From the NCBI RefSeq assembly GCF_013347965.1, contig NZ_CP048810.1:1488001-1552000 (forward strand): a stretch of 64,000 nt of DNA, read 5' to 3'. Under the pieces are notes generated by a model. The model had not been told where the DNA came from. It saw only the letters and a program-made list of their open reading frames with translations, and made no database searches. The position numbers and the translations under genes were made by a program. The stretch is from Pseudomonas bijieensis (GTDB lineage: Bacteria > Pseudomonadota > Gammaproteobacteria > Pseudomonadales > Pseudomonadaceae). Positions 27,717-37,572 of this stretch are shown in pieces. The first letter of the stretch is position 1; each line of letters opens with the position of its first letter.

Positions 27717-30700
27717 TTATGGTTGGCGTATACGAATGTTATCCAGGTCGACCATGCCGCCTTGGCTATAGCCCGAACTAAACAACACGTAGGCGGGTAA
27801 TTGACTGAAGGTGAAGTCTTTTGAATAGGGCGCCCAATCACTGGAAAGATTGAAATAGAGCACCGTCTCGCCCGCTGAGTAACTCGATGCAAAAACCAAA
27901 GGGTTGGCACCGGAGGGCGAACGGCCAACGAAGCTGATCTCATAGCGCACATCCGGCTGCAATGGCAGTTGCAGGCGGGCAACCCCGGTGGCCCCGCTTC
28001 CCCCCGGCCCCGCTCCCAGACGCCCAAAGTAGTTGCCGGCTTCCTGCACGACCTCAAACAGTTGTCCCTCGGACCAGCCATGCTTGTTTCCGCCGTCAAA
28101 AGAGGTGTAGTGATCCTGCAGCCGCTGTCCACGAACCGTGTACGATCGAGACGGGAACGTCACCGCCTCGGCTTCGACGATGCTCTGGTCAAAGGTGGCT
28201 TTAAACTCCACCGTCAGCGTGCTGCCGTCGCGCAATTCCCGTAGTTCGTTAATCAATGCGGTGTTGGTTGCAAAACCGGCTGAGACCCATTGATCGGAAA
28301 CCCGGCTCCCATTGGCTTGCCCCCAGAGCGTGCGTTCATAGGCCGAACCATCGGTTTTCGTGCCCGCCAGGTGCAGCCACACGTACTGGCCCGCCGCGAT
28401 GTGGGGCCAGCTGTCGATACGCACGGTGGCGTTGCCGGTCAGCGTGTTGATGTCCAGCTCCTGCCCCTCACCCTCATTGGCCGCTTGCAATATCCTCGGC
28501 TTGGCCACCAGCAGGTCATCCTGGGCAATGGGCTGCACCGCCAGGGTGAGCTCGGGCGAGGGAATGGGGTCCTCGTTGCCCCGGATGATCTCATAGGACA
28601 CCTTCACCGATTTGCCCAGATTAAAGGCCACCACACGACTAGGGATCGGGATTTGCAACCCGGCGCTGACCAACGATTCACCCGAGGTGTATGAACCCCC
28701 GGCAGGGGTTCCCGGCGCACCGCTCCAGGTGACCTTCAGTTTGTCATCGGGAAGCAGGGCGATGTCGGCGGGCACCACGACGGTCAATGAGTCCGTGGCA
28801 TTGATCGGGTTCAAGGTCGTGCCATTGGCCTCTTTCACCGAGGGGGCGAGCGGTACGACCTGCCCGTTGACGGTGTAGGTGCGCAGCGGGAAAGGAAAAG
28901 CCAGGTTTTCGTCGGTGCTCGAGGTGAACGCCACCTTGAACTCCACCGTGAGCGTACTGCCGTCGCGCAGTAGCTGCAGGTAACTGTACGGGATGTCGGT
29001 ATACAGATAGCCGCGATCATATTCCGACTGCGTGACCCGCGACGGGGCGACCCACACTGGGTAGTCATGCTGCGAGCCGTCAGCCTGTTCCCCCTTCAGG
29101 CGCAACCATACGTACTGACCTATCGCCATGTGCGGCCAGCCGTCGATGTTCAGCCTGGCGCCGCCTGTTACCTGATTCAGGTCCAGCTCAGGTCCTTCGC
29201 CATTGTTGGCGGCTTTCAGAATCTTCGGCTTGGGCAGCACCATATCCTCTGGATCGAAGGTGAAAACCTGGCCGTCCCTTGCCGCAAGATCCACCCGCAT
29301 GATCGGCAGGTAGCGCCCGGTGTGTTGGAAGTAATCGCGCTGAAAGAACACAGCGTTGGGCCTGGCCTCTTCTGCGACGTAGAAAAAGGCCTCGAGGGGC
29401 AGTTGTTCGCCAATGTTTTGCGGCCAGTGGGCGATGATGAGTTCATTGTGTTGCCCTCGTTGCACCGCGGCATCCAGTAAAGCCCTGGCCTTGAGGCTGA
29501 CGGCAAAGGGTATTGTTTCGCCCGTGAAGCTGCACGACGTAAATTTACTGGCCAACCCATTAAAATACGGCAGCCATTCGTGTTCGGTCGTAATGTCCTG
29601 TTCGGCGCAAGGCCTGCTGACTTGCGGCGCTCCGGAATGCTCGTTGCAACTGTTCGAACGATAAAACGTGGCGCCGTCATAGGGGTAGGCGCAGCGTACC
29701 GTGAGCGGATACGCGGTGGGGGCCGCCAGCTCTTTCATGATCAGCCCCTGGTTCTTGGCCCAGGCGAGCCTGGGCACATAGACGTCCGCCCGCATGTAGG
29801 AAAATGAAACGCCATCTCGGCTGATGGAACCGTCACTGGGATTCCATGCACGAAACGCCGATGAAGCATCGGTGGTTCGAATCAGCACGCCATTGCAGTT
29901 GTAGGCCGGGGTGTCACCGGGACAGGCCATGGCGGTATCGGCATACCGAGCATTGAGCCTCGACGCGACCTGATAACCGATGTAGAGCTGGTCCTGCTGA
30001 TTGAAGCCAAACACCGCATCCGGCGCCTGGGTCAGGTCCATCCGCAGGATCGGCAACCAATCACCCGTGGCGTTGAAGTAGTCGCGCTGATCCTTTTGTG
30101 CGCCCAGCAAGGCGCCCGTTTGGGTCGCGTCATAGAACAAGCCATGCACAGGCATCTGCTTGGGGGCCTGGGCATCCCAGTTCCTGACCAGCAGCAGATT
30201 CGGCTTGGCCGACCACGTGTCATCGATCAGTTGATGGGCCTCCAGGCTGGCCTTGAACTGTGCCGGATCGCTGCTGCTCAGCGAGCATTGCCGCTCGGGC
30301 TGCTGATTCTGTTGCTGGAAATGCGCGAGCCAACCAGAAACATCGGCGATCCCTAGCGCGGCGCATGAGCTGACGTCTTGCGTGGCGACGGTTGCCGCTG
30401 ACAAGCCACAACCATGGTCGGGGCGGTTGCCTGTAAGGGTCAGCTCGAAGGGATAGGCACACAACACGTCGAGGGTTTTGCCCTGGCCGATGGCGGTGAA
30501 CGAGTCGGTGAAGATCACGCCGTTTGCCTGCGGCAGTTCACGGGTGTCGAGGTCAGCCCGCAGGTAGGCGAAGCCCTCGGCGCCTGACTGAGTGGACACA
30601 GCGCCGTGTTTCCAGAACTCGTCCACGCCTTGGCTTGCGCGCACCAGCACACCGCTGCAGAAATACGCCGGGTTGTCCCCCACGCATTGCGTCGCGGTGT

Positions 30701-30806
30701 TCTGATAATGCCTATTGAGCAACTGCGCGACTTCCGGGCCGGTGACGGCAAGCGCCGGTTCCCCCACGAACAGCAGGACAAGCACCAGGGTGCGGATTAA
30801 CGACAT
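27717..30806 (-). CDS. Secreted protein: two halovibrin-like units, Ig-like modules and a carbohydrate-binding-like end
   Basis: 1029 residues from MSLIRTLVL; an ATG at 30887 would add 27 residues ahead of the signal peptide and is less likely. The signal peptide is MSLIRTLVLVLLFVGEPALA. Two tandem units follow (about 22-270 and 275-520), each starting V/A-x-x-LN-x-x-Y with paired cysteines and ending FFY/LFY ... RDYF-x-x-TG-x-x-LPI-x-R. These resemble proteins annotated halovibrin HvnC in Pseudomonas. From about 525 come Ig-like modules (KPKILKAANNGEGPELDL, SVKEANGTTLNP) nearly identical to those in the signal-less 1190-residue paralogue. The last 130 residues (DHYTSFDGGNKHGW ... MVDLDNIRI) look like a galactose/carbohydrate-binding jelly roll. 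Last gene of a four-gene operon. Confidence 0.75.
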   Translation of the reverse strand: MSLIRTLVLVLLFVGEPALAVTGPEVAQLLNRHYQNTATQCVGDNPAYFCSGVLVRASQGVDEFWKHGAVSTQSGAEGFAYLRADLDTRELPQANGVIFTDSFTAIGQGKTLDVLCAYPFELTLTGNRPDHGCGLSAATVATQDVSSCAALGIADVSGWLAHFQQQNQQPERQCSLSSSDPAQFKASLEAHQLIDDTWSAKPNLLLVRNWDAQAPKQMPVHGLFYDATQTGALLGAQKDQRDYFNATGDWLPILRMDLTQAPDAVFGFNQQDQLYIGYQVASRLNARYADTAMACPGDTPAYNCNGVLIRTTDASSAFRAWNPSDGSISRDGVSFSYMRADVYVPRLAWAKNQGLIMKELAAPTAYPLTVRCAYPYDGATFYRSNSCNEHSGAPQVSRPCAEQDITTEHEWLPYFNGLASKFTSCSFTGETIPFAVSLKARALLDAAVQRGQHNELIIAHWPQNIGEQLPLEAFFYVAEEARPNAVFFQRDYFQHTGRYLPIMRVDLAARDGQVFTFDPEDMVLPKPKILKAANNGEGPELDLNQVTGGARLNIDGWPHMAIGQYVWLRLKGEQADGSQHDYPVWVAPSRVTQSEYDRGYLYTDIPYSYLQLLRDGSTLTVEFKVAFTSSTDENLAFPFPLRTYTVNGQVVPLAPSVKEANGTTLNPINATDSLTVVVPADIALLPDDKLKVTWSGAPGTPAGGSYTSGESLVSAGLQIPIPSRVVAFNLGKSVKVSYEIIRGNEDPIPSPELTLAVQPIAQDDLLVAKPRILQAANEGEGQELDINTLTGNATVRIDSWPHIAAGQYVWLHLAGTKTDGSAYERTLWGQANGSRVSDQWVSAGFATNTALINELRELRDGSTLTVEFKATFDQSIVEAEAVTFPSRSYTVRGQRLQDHYTSFDGGNKHGWSEGQLFEVVQEAGNYFGRLGAGPGGSGATGVARLQLPLQPDVRYEISFVGRSPSGANPLVFASSYSAGETVLYFNLSSDWAPYSKDFTFSQLPAYVLFSSGYSQGGMVDLDNIRIRQP

Positions 30807-30894
30807 GAGCTGGCTACTCCAGGGTTCCTGGGCCATACGATGGGGTCGCAGCGACTTCAGCCTGGGCGCGGCCGGATACCTTTTCATTCAGCCA

Positions 30895-32514
30895 TCACCA
30901 CCCTTCAGGGTTCGGGTTGGGTGTAATACCTTCGGTCAGCGTTCGCATCGATGTGCCTTGGACCGTTTGATCCTGCGCGTCGAAGGCAAATGGATGGACC
31001 TGAGGGGCGGCGAGGTTCAAGCGCACAATGGGCAGGAACAGCGCGGCCTGCTCCAGATAGTCGCGCTGGATGAACCTGGCATTGGCCAATCCCGTTGCGT
31101 TTCCCGACGTGTAGAAAAACGCTTCGATGGGCAGTTCCCGGGGAATGTCATCGGGCCAGACCGCAACGATGATTTCGTTCCAGGCGCCTATGTAAGACGA
31201 ATGAGCGATGGACTGGCGCACGTCGATGCTGAGCTGAAATGCCTCGGGCGTCGTTTCAAACGCGCAGCTGGTGGGTGGGTTACTGGCATATCTTGTGCGC
31301 CAGGTGTCGACGGTTATCACACCCTGCGACCTGCAACTGGCGCGGCAACTGTCGGGAATCGCATTGGTCCCGGCATTGGCGGGATAAGCACAGCGCAGGG
31401 TCACCGGATGACCTGTCGGTGCAAAGGTTTCCTTGAGTGTGTAACCCTGCGTACCCGCTAAACGTACCGTACCGACATCGGCTCTGATGTAGGAAAATGA
31501 AATACCATTGCGCCCGATCGAATTCTGGCTTGGGTTCCAGGCATGAAAATTGGGCGATGCGTCCGCCGCCCGAATCAGGACCCCGTTGCACTTGAACGCC
31601 GGCTGTTCATCCCGGCAGGTTGCGGCGGTAGCGCTAAAACGCGCATTCATCGTCGCGGCAACCTGATGGCCGACGTACAACTGATCCTGAAGATTGAAAC
31701 CGAACACCGCCTCCGGCGCCTGGCTCAAATCCATGCGCAGGATCGGCAACCAGTCTCCCGTGGCATTGAAGTAATCACGTTGGTCCTTCAATGCACCGAG
31801 CAAGGCGTCAGCCTGGGTGACGTCGTAGAACAGGCCGAGCATCGGTATCTGCTTCGGCGCGCTGGCGTCCCAGTTCCTGACCTGGACTTGCATAGGCTGA
31901 ACCGACCAGGTGCTGTCGAGGCCTTCATGGGCCACCAGGCTCGCCTTGAACGGTTCAGGTTCAAGGGTGCTCAAGGAGCATTGGGCCGTCGGTTGCTGGT
32001 TTTGCTGGCGGAAGTGTTCGAGCCAGCCCTGGGCATCGCTAACGCCTTGGGCCGCACACGAGGAGGCGTCCGCCGTGGCATTGGCCATGCCCCAACCACA
32101 ACCGAAGTCGGGACGATCGCCTTGCAAGGTGAATGAAAAAGGATAGGCACACAGCACGTCCAGCGTCTTACCCTGGCTGATGGCCGTGAACCCGTCGCTG
32201 ATCAGCACCCCATTGGGCTGCCCCAGGGAGCGAGTGCCCAGGTCGGCGCGCAGGTAGGTAAAGCTTTGCGCACCCAATTGCGACGACACCGGGTCGGGTT
32301 GCCAGAACGGCCCCGATGACGGACTGCCCCGCGCCAACACACCGCTGCAAGCATGGGCCGGTTTCTGCGCGGCGCATTCACCAGGGGTGAGCTGGAAATT
32401 ACGGTTGAGCAGTTGCGCCACTTCCGGCCCCGTGGCCGCCTCGACTGGCACAGCCATCAGCATGGCAATCGATACCGACAGCGCATGCATCAGGCGACTC
32501 ACACAGGTGTTCAT
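30895..32514 (-). CDS. Secreted protein with two halovibrin-like units
   Basis: 539 residues. Signal peptide MNTCVSRLMHALSVSIAMLMAVPVEA, then two tandem halovibrin-like units (TGPEVAQLLNRNFQLTPGECAAQ ... LFYDVTQ ... DYFNATGDWLPILRMDLSQAPEA; and VGHQVAATMNARFSATAATC ... IEAFFYTSG ... RDYLEQAALFLPIVRLNL). Paired cysteines suggest disulfides. It is about 50-60% similar by eye to the first half of the following gene product but lacks the Ig tail. The ATG overlaps the stop of the upstream gene (ATGA). Vibrio halovibrins are secreted NAD-glycohydrolases; whether these proteins have that activity is unknown. Confidence 0.75.
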   Translation of the reverse strand: MNTCVSRLMHALSVSIAMLMAVPVEAATGPEVAQLLNRNFQLTPGECAAQKPAHACSGVLARGSPSSGPFWQPDPVSSQLGAQSFTYLRADLGTRSLGQPNGVLISDGFTAISQGKTLDVLCAYPFSFTLQGDRPDFGCGWGMANATADASSCAAQGVSDAQGWLEHFRQQNQQPTAQCSLSTLEPEPFKASLVAHEGLDSTWSVQPMQVQVRNWDASAPKQIPMLGLFYDVTQADALLGALKDQRDYFNATGDWLPILRMDLSQAPEAVFGFNLQDQLYVGHQVAATMNARFSATAATCRDEQPAFKCNGVLIRAADASPNFHAWNPSQNSIGRNGISFSYIRADVGTVRLAGTQGYTLKETFAPTGHPVTLRCAYPANAGTNAIPDSCRASCRSQGVITVDTWRTRYASNPPTSCAFETTPEAFQLSIDVRQSIAHSSYIGAWNEIIVAVWPDDIPRELPIEAFFYTSGNATGLANARFIQRDYLEQAALFLPIVRLNLAAPQVHPFAFDAQDQTVQGTSMRTLTEGITPNPNPEGW

Positions 32515-33431
32515 GGCCGGGAAATGCCTACCGCCTGGTGGTGTGTGACGAGGTCCGAGCTGCTGGCGTTTTCGTTGACGTCGTTGCCATTGAGATCGTA
32601 GTGCCAGGCCGTTCCGGCCCCGACCAGGGTGCCGGTCCATACGGGGTAGTTCAACCAGCCCAGGTAGGTCCCAACACCCTCCTGTAACCCGGCGCTGTAC
32701 AGCGTCCAGAATTGCTTGATCTGCGCCAGCGTCACGGGTTCGAGACCGGCCGCCGTACAGACGTTTTGCATGCCTTCCCAGTGAGCGTCAGGGCTCAGGA
32801 AATGCAGCTCCCGAATGCCCCTGACGGTCAGCGAAAAGCGTTGGGTCTGCGCCGGCGTGCCGCTGTCGGTGGCGCTGATGGTGCATTGGCCGTTGCGCCG
32901 GGCGGTGACCTCGCCGCTGCGCTCATCGACACTGGCGATTTGCGGGTCGCTGCTGCTGAACGTATAGGGAGCACTACCCCACTCTGCCGTGCGCGTCAGG
33001 CGTGCGAAATCGGGGACTTGCAGGGGTGGTTTTTCAACGGCGGCGATGTAGTTTTTGTCGCTCAGGTCAAGGGTAGCGTCGGCTTCGAAGCCGGCGCTCA
33101 AGGTCAATGTCAGTACCGCTGATTTCTCCGGCGTGCCGACGCCTTTGAACTGCACTTCATAGCGCACCAGCACGACATTGTCCCGGGCGTGATCGAGGAA
33201 CGTTTGTGCCCTGACGGGAAACTCCACGTCCTTGTCGACATCATTGGCGCCGATGGGAACGAAGTCGATGAGCTGGTCATAAAAATGCAACGTGACGTTG
33301 TCACGGAACTCCATGGGGTCATAGGCCTTGATCCGGACAGTCGCGCCCCCGGGCGGAATATTTGCCGGGTCCAGCACGTCCCCTGGCGCTTCGTCCACGG
33401 AGGGTTCTTGCAAATCAAAAGTGTTTGACAT
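32511..33431 (-). CDS. Small modular protein: LDP module + Big_2-like + lectin-like tip
   Basis: 306 residues from MSNTFDLQ; an ATG 9 codons earlier is possible. No signal peptide. One 'LDP' module (VDEAPGDVLDPANIPPGGATVRIKAYDPMEFRDNVTLHFYD), one group-2 Ig-like domain (YTFSSSDPQIASVDERSGEVTARRNGQCTISATD), and a C-terminal about 100 residues (GLEPVTLAQIKQFWTLYSAGL ... LNYPVWTGTLVGAGTAWHYDL) resembling the C-type-lectin-like tips of invasin/intimin-type adhesins. It is the minimal version of the family. It is second in the operon, after a strong intercistronic hairpin, and overlaps the halovibrin-like gene by 4 bp. Confidence 0.72.
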   Translation of the reverse strand: MSNTFDLQEPSVDEAPGDVLDPANIPPGGATVRIKAYDPMEFRDNVTLHFYDQLIDFVPIGANDVDKDVEFPVRAQTFLDHARDNVVLVRYEVQFKGVGTPEKSAVLTLTLSAGFEADATLDLSDKNYIAAVEKPPLQVPDFARLTRTAEWGSAPYTFSSSDPQIASVDERSGEVTARRNGQCTISATDSGTPAQTQRFSLTVRGIRELHFLSPDAHWEGMQNVCTAAGLEPVTLAQIKQFWTLYSAGLQEGVGTYLGWLNYPVWTGTLVGAGTAWHYDLNGNDVNENASSSDLVTHHQAVGISRP

Positions 33432-33451
33432 GACGGTGTTCCCTGAAGGGA

Positions 33452-33480
33452 TGGACATCCGGCAGCCCGCCGGATGTCCA
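33452..33480 (-). other. Intercistronic hairpin
   Basis: A perfect 12-bp inverted repeat (TGGACATCCGGC / GCCGGATGTCCA) with a 5-base loop lies between the 1337-residue gene and the 306-residue gene. There is no T-run on the minus strand, so it is more likely an mRNA processing or stability element than a full terminator. Confidence 0.6.
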
Positions 33481-33494
33481 AGTGTCGGCGGGGG

Positions 33495-36400
33495 TTAGCG
33501 GACCAGGCCGGCCAACCGATTGGCTTGGAGTGCCCGCCCCCTTGAGGCCGCGCTGGCCTTGTAGGAAACCTTGCCCTCCAGCCGGTCTTGCACCGCGCTG
33601 CTGTCGCCCCCGCCAGCGGCATGTCCCCAGGTCACCACCCGACCGTCGGCGGTCAGCGCCACGAAACCGTGGGTATTGCTGTAGAGCGCTTGCACTTGCG
33701 TCAGTTGCCCGACCACCGCCGAGGTATCGCCGCCAACCGTTTCATTGCCCCACGCCACCACGGTGCCGTTTTTTCGCAGGGCGGCGAAGGCCATCGATGA
33801 ACCGGTTACCTGAACGATGTCATCCAGGGCTGCGATATCCGCGGGTACCTCGCCCCCCTCCGCCGGGGTGCCCCAGGCCACCACATGGCCATTGCGTCGC
33901 CGTGCCGCGAAGGCACGCCAGGTGGAGCAGACCTCGACAATGTCCGTCAGCCCTCCAATCAACGGATCGATCGTGCCGCCATAGGCCGCGGTTCCCCAGG
34001 CGACGACCTGGCCCGTAGCGCGCCGGGCGGTAATGGCCCGGGCATTGGCACAACTCAGTTCGATGATGTCGGTCATGGCCGCGATGTCTGCTGGTACGCT
34101 GCCACCATAGTCGGCATGACCCCAGGCGACGATTCGACCGTTACCTCGATAGGCGGCAAAAGCGCCATAGCTGCCGAGCACGACTTTGATGTCCGTGAGG
34201 CCTGCGATGTCTGTCGGCACCGTTCCGCCGTTGGCGGCCAGCCCCCAGGCGACGACATGTCCAGTGGTGCGCAGGGCTGCGAAGGCTTGCCCAGCGGCGA
34301 CCACCTCTTCAATGTCGACCAGGTCGCCGATCGCCGCGGGAACGGTAGCGCCGTTGGCTGCCGTGCCCCAGGCGACCACGCGACCCGTGGTTTTCAAACC
34401 GGTGAACGCCGTGGCATTGCCCACGACCTGGGTAAAGTTCAACGGATCGACCCCGGTCATGAGCCCGCCTTCGGTGCTGGTTCCCCAAGTCACCACGGCG
34501 CTGTTGGCCCGGCGGGCCGCATAGGCGCTACGGGTACAGCTCACTTCAACGATGTCATCCATGGTGATGATGGTGGGAGGAATGGCGCCGCCATAGGCGG
34601 CATTGCCCCAACCGAGCACGTCGCCGACATCGCGATGGGCCACGAAGGCCGCCTGGCCGGTCACGGTTGTGTCTATCCCGTTGCCGATGATATTGGCCGG
34701 ATTGAGGGTGAGTTGATCGTCGGCCGTACGCACCTGCAACGGTTGATGCGGGGCGATATCGCGCCAGGTGGCGGCCGTCTCCCACTGGCTGTCGGTGGCG
34801 TACTTCCACTGCGCCTGGACAGGCTGGCCGGTGGTGGCATTGAATGCGCTCAAGACACGGCTGGCGCCGGAGGCCCGGTAGGTGCTGCGGGTGTAGCGCG
34901 CGCCCATGACCTTCAAGGTTCCAGCGCCGATCACCTTGCGCACGTCGTACTCGGTGGGGGTGGACGGCCCATCCGTGCCCCCGGCCTTGCGCACGACCGT
35001 ATAGCTCAAGGAAATGCTGTGGCCGTCATTGGCGTTGATCACCGCGTGGGGCACCTTGATCGAACTCAGCTCCTTGTCGGCTTCCGAAGGCAGGACCGTG
35101 TGCGGGTAATGGGTCGTGCTCTGTCCTACTACCGTCACGGTAATCTCATCATCGGTCTTCAGGAGAGCCGAGGCCTTGATGACCACAGTGGCGCCGCCAG
35201 GAAAAACATCGTCAGGGTTGAGTTGGTCTTCCTGCTCCCCCGTCGCTTCCTTGAACGTGGCTTCAGGCAACCGGAACGCCTGCGCCTGTACCAACAGTTC
35301 GTAATCCTTTCCAGGCTGTTCGTCCCCTTCGAGCAGTACGACCCAATAACTGATCGTGACCGTCTGGTCCACGCTGGCCAGCACCACGCTGCGGAGCACC
35401 GGGAACTCGACCAATTGGCCTTGTTGGGCGCCCGTGATCCGCTTGTCATCTGCAAATCGAAGCTCGCCATCCTCGGTGGTCCATGTCACGTAAAAGCGAT
35501 CCCCAGCGTTTTCCGGATCGTTGGGCTCGATGTCGATGTGGGCACCGTTGAGGGCATTGGCCGGATCCAGCACGTCATCGACGGCCTCGCGGACCGAGGC
35601 GGGATCAAGCAACGGTTGGCGCGCTTCGCCGATGACGAAGACCAAGGGATTTGCATAGCTGTACTTGCCCGTCGCGAACCGCAGGATGTCGTATTTGACC
35701 GTCAGTTCCTCATTGCGATGGGCTTCGAAGTATTGCTGCACAAAGGCCGCGTTGAGCGGGAACTCCACTTTCTTGCCGGCGCTCAGCGCATTGAGCTCCT
35801 TGGAGTCCTCATACAGTTTTTCACCCTGGGCATCGAACAATTGCCAGCTCACCACGTCCTTGGCGACGGTCGGCGTCGCCACGGGAAGGGGACAGGTGAC
35901 CTTGCTGATGCCGCTGGGCAAGTCGCCCGGCTCCAACGCACCGTCCTGTTCGCCATCGACGATGGCCTTGACCAGCTCGAACTGTGGCTCGCCCACGTTC
36001 AAGAGCGCCGCATGGCGCGAACCGCGACGGACGATTTCGCCGTTTTCGTCGCTGAGCAGGTTGTACGAGAGGTCCAGGGTACCACCCTCGAGGGTCTTCA
36101 GGTGACGACCCTCGACGGGGATGAAAAAGTCCTCCTTGTCCCTGATTTCCTGCCAGGTGGGGAAATACCACTCCAGCTCCGGCTCGTAGCTGCTCTGGTC
36201 GGGGCGGGTCCCGAACCATTTGAGTTCGATGGCCATGCCCTCCTCGATGCGCTCGTCGAATGGAATGCGGATGCGGGTGCTGGTCAGGTCGGGATCGAGC
36301 GCACCGCTCTGGGCATCCTCGGCAATGGGCGCCGCCAGTTGAGTGGGCTCGCCGATGATATTGACGAAACGGCCCTTGGACTGCTGGATGACGATGCCAT

Positions 36401-37508
36401 TGCGTTCCAACTTGTAGGAGAACACAGCCTGAGTCTTGGCCAAGGCGCGGGCGGTGCTGTTGGACAACAGGACAACCTCCACGACGGGCGGGTTTTTCTC
36501 GATCGGATGGCGAACCGTCTCCTCCACCGGGTCACCGTCAAGGGTGGTGCCCTTGACGCGCAGGATGATTACATCGTCCTTCTCGAACAAGTCGACATCG
36601 TCGGCCCAGACCTGCAGGCGAAGGGCCTCATCGCCGAGTGTGTCAAGGTTGAGCACGTTGCCGTTGGCCTGTTCGAGGATCGGCGCGTCCAGCCGCGAAC
36701 TGCCGGTGTCGACCACCAGGCGCGTCTCCGCGCACCAGTCCTCGGAGACGTTGTCCACCAGGTCGTGGACCTTGAAGGTCACGGCCAGGCCCTCAGGGCC
36801 TGTGTCCCCTATGACATCGATAATAATCTCTTTGGGGACGTGGACAATGATGGGGTTACTGACCGGGTCGTCGATCTGCGCCTGGATGACCGGAGCGGAC
36901 TTTACCGGCTGGCCGCCCCAGCTCAAATGGATCACGTCGCCTTCGGCAATGTTCGGATAGGGTAACGGGCTCGGGCTGCCCGGCTTGGCCTCGATAATGA
37001 TGTCGACACCCTTTTCAGCAGTCTCCTGGTCCACGTGACCGTCGAGCTCAGGATCGATGTACATGTACAGCTCGGAATGCGAACCGGGGTTCGGGTCGGT
37101 GTCCTGGCCCCCAGGCAGTTCCAGCTTGACGTAAAGCCTGACCGGTGGGGTGTAGGTTTCATCTGCCTGACTGGGCCGCTTGACCACATACGTCAGCTCG
37201 TGGGGCCCGGTCAACAGGCGCCCCGGCGGCACCCACAAAGTCACGCGCTCACCCAACTCGGTGTCGTCGACGATCGTGTGCTGATCGACCTCTCCGCCGT
37301 CCAACAGCAACTTGACGTTGTCGCCTTTGCCCATGGTCGTCGTCCAGGCCGGGATGTAAACCTTCAGCCCCTTGTTCGGGAAATTGCCTTGGACCGCGGC
37401 GAAGTTGAGACCCCACTCGCCCGAAGGCAGGTCCTGCTCGGTACGCCCGGGGATGTCTGGAGGGAGCAGTGCCAGGATTGAGACGTCTTTTTTCGGTTGA
37501 GTCAGCAT
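33495..37508 (-). CDS. Modular beta-sandwich protein ending in an RCC1-like propeller
   Basis: 1337 residues starting MLTQPKKDVSILALL; the ATG at 37508 follows GGAG, and a GTG 3 codons earlier is an alternative. No signal peptide. The N-terminal module has LYVKLELPGGQDTDPNPGSH. Further Ig-like modules follow, with LDP signatures (QSGALDPDLTSTRIRIPFDE, EAVDDVLDPANALNGAHIDI). Residues about 960-1300 form nine repeats of 41 residues around VVAWG (WGTAANGATVPAAIGDLVDI type), an RCC1/alpha-tubulin-suppressor-like beta-propeller. The first about 640 residues are near-identical to the 1190-residue paralogue next door, then they diverge. A lux-box-like dyad lies 65 bp upstream. It is the first gene of a four-gene operon with 33431, 32514 and 30806. 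Confidence 0.8.
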   Translation of the reverse strand: MLTQPKKDVSILALLPPDIPGRTEQDLPSGEWGLNFAAVQGNFPNKGLKVYIPAWTTTMGKGDNVKLLLDGGEVDQHTIVDDTELGERVTLWVPPGRLLTGPHELTYVVKRPSQADETYTPPVRLYVKLELPGGQDTDPNPGSHSELYMYIDPELDGHVDQETAEKGVDIIIEAKPGSPSPLPYPNIAEGDVIHLSWGGQPVKSAPVIQAQIDDPVSNPIIVHVPKEIIIDVIGDTGPEGLAVTFKVHDLVDNVSEDWCAETRLVVDTGSSRLDAPILEQANGNVLNLDTLGDEALRLQVWADDVDLFEKDDVIILRVKGTTLDGDPVEETVRHPIEKNPPVVEVVLLSNSTARALAKTQAVFSYKLERNGIVIQQSKGRFVNIIGEPTQLAAPIAEDAQSGALDPDLTSTRIRIPFDERIEEGMAIELKWFGTRPDQSSYEPELEWYFPTWQEIRDKEDFFIPVEGRHLKTLEGGTLDLSYNLLSDENGEIVRRGSRHAALLNVGEPQFELVKAIVDGEQDGALEPGDLPSGISKVTCPLPVATPTVAKDVVSWQLFDAQGEKLYEDSKELNALSAGKKVEFPLNAAFVQQYFEAHRNEELTVKYDILRFATGKYSYANPLVFVIGEARQPLLDPASVREAVDDVLDPANALNGAHIDIEPNDPENAGDRFYVTWTTEDGELRFADDKRITGAQQGQLVEFPVLRSVVLASVDQTVTISYWVVLLEGDEQPGKDYELLVQAQAFRLPEATFKEATGEQEDQLNPDDVFPGGATVVIKASALLKTDDEITVTVVGQSTTHYPHTVLPSEADKELSSIKVPHAVINANDGHSISLSYTVVRKAGGTDGPSTPTEYDVRKVIGAGTLKVMGARYTRSTYRASGASRVLSAFNATTGQPVQAQWKYATDSQWETAATWRDIAPHQPLQVRTADDQLTLNPANIIGNGIDTTVTGQAAFVAHRDVGDVLGWGNAAYGGAIPPTIITMDDIVEVSCTRSAYAARRANSAVVTWGTSTEGGLMTGVDPLNFTQVVGNATAFTGLKTTGRVVAWGTAANGATVPAAIGDLVDIEEVVAAGQAFAALRTTGHVVAWGLAANGGTVPTDIAGLTDIKVVLGSYGAFAAYRGNGRIVAWGHADYGGSVPADIAAMTDIIELSCANARAITARRATGQVVAWGTAAYGGTIDPLIGGLTDIVEVCSTWRAFAARRRNGHVVAWGTPAEGGEVPADIAALDDIVQVTGSSMAFAALRKNGTVVAWGNETVGGDTSAVVGQLTQVQALYSNTHGFVALTADGRVVTWGHAAGGGDSSAVQDRLEGKVSYKASAASRGRALQANRLAGLVR
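33620..34640 (-). repeat. Nine 123-bp repeats encoding RCC1-like blades
   Basis: Repeats of about 123 bp recur within the coding sequence, each encoding a 41-residue unit with the core VVAWG-x(4)-GG-x-VPADIA-x-LTDI and a conserved AFAA-R. Spacing is regular from 34.61 to 33.63 kb. Confidence 0.8.
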
Positions 37509-37572
37509 GACGGGCACTCCGGTCGCGGAAGGGACGATGGAGTGATTTATGACGTGGGTCGTGTTCGCTGAC

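Noticed and set aside
33885..36965. 1026-codon plus-strand open frame opposite the 1337-residue gene (and a similar one at 25084-26826)
   Set aside because: Mirror frames of high-G+C repeat genes. The minus strand carries the conserved modules, ribosome-binding site and promoter.
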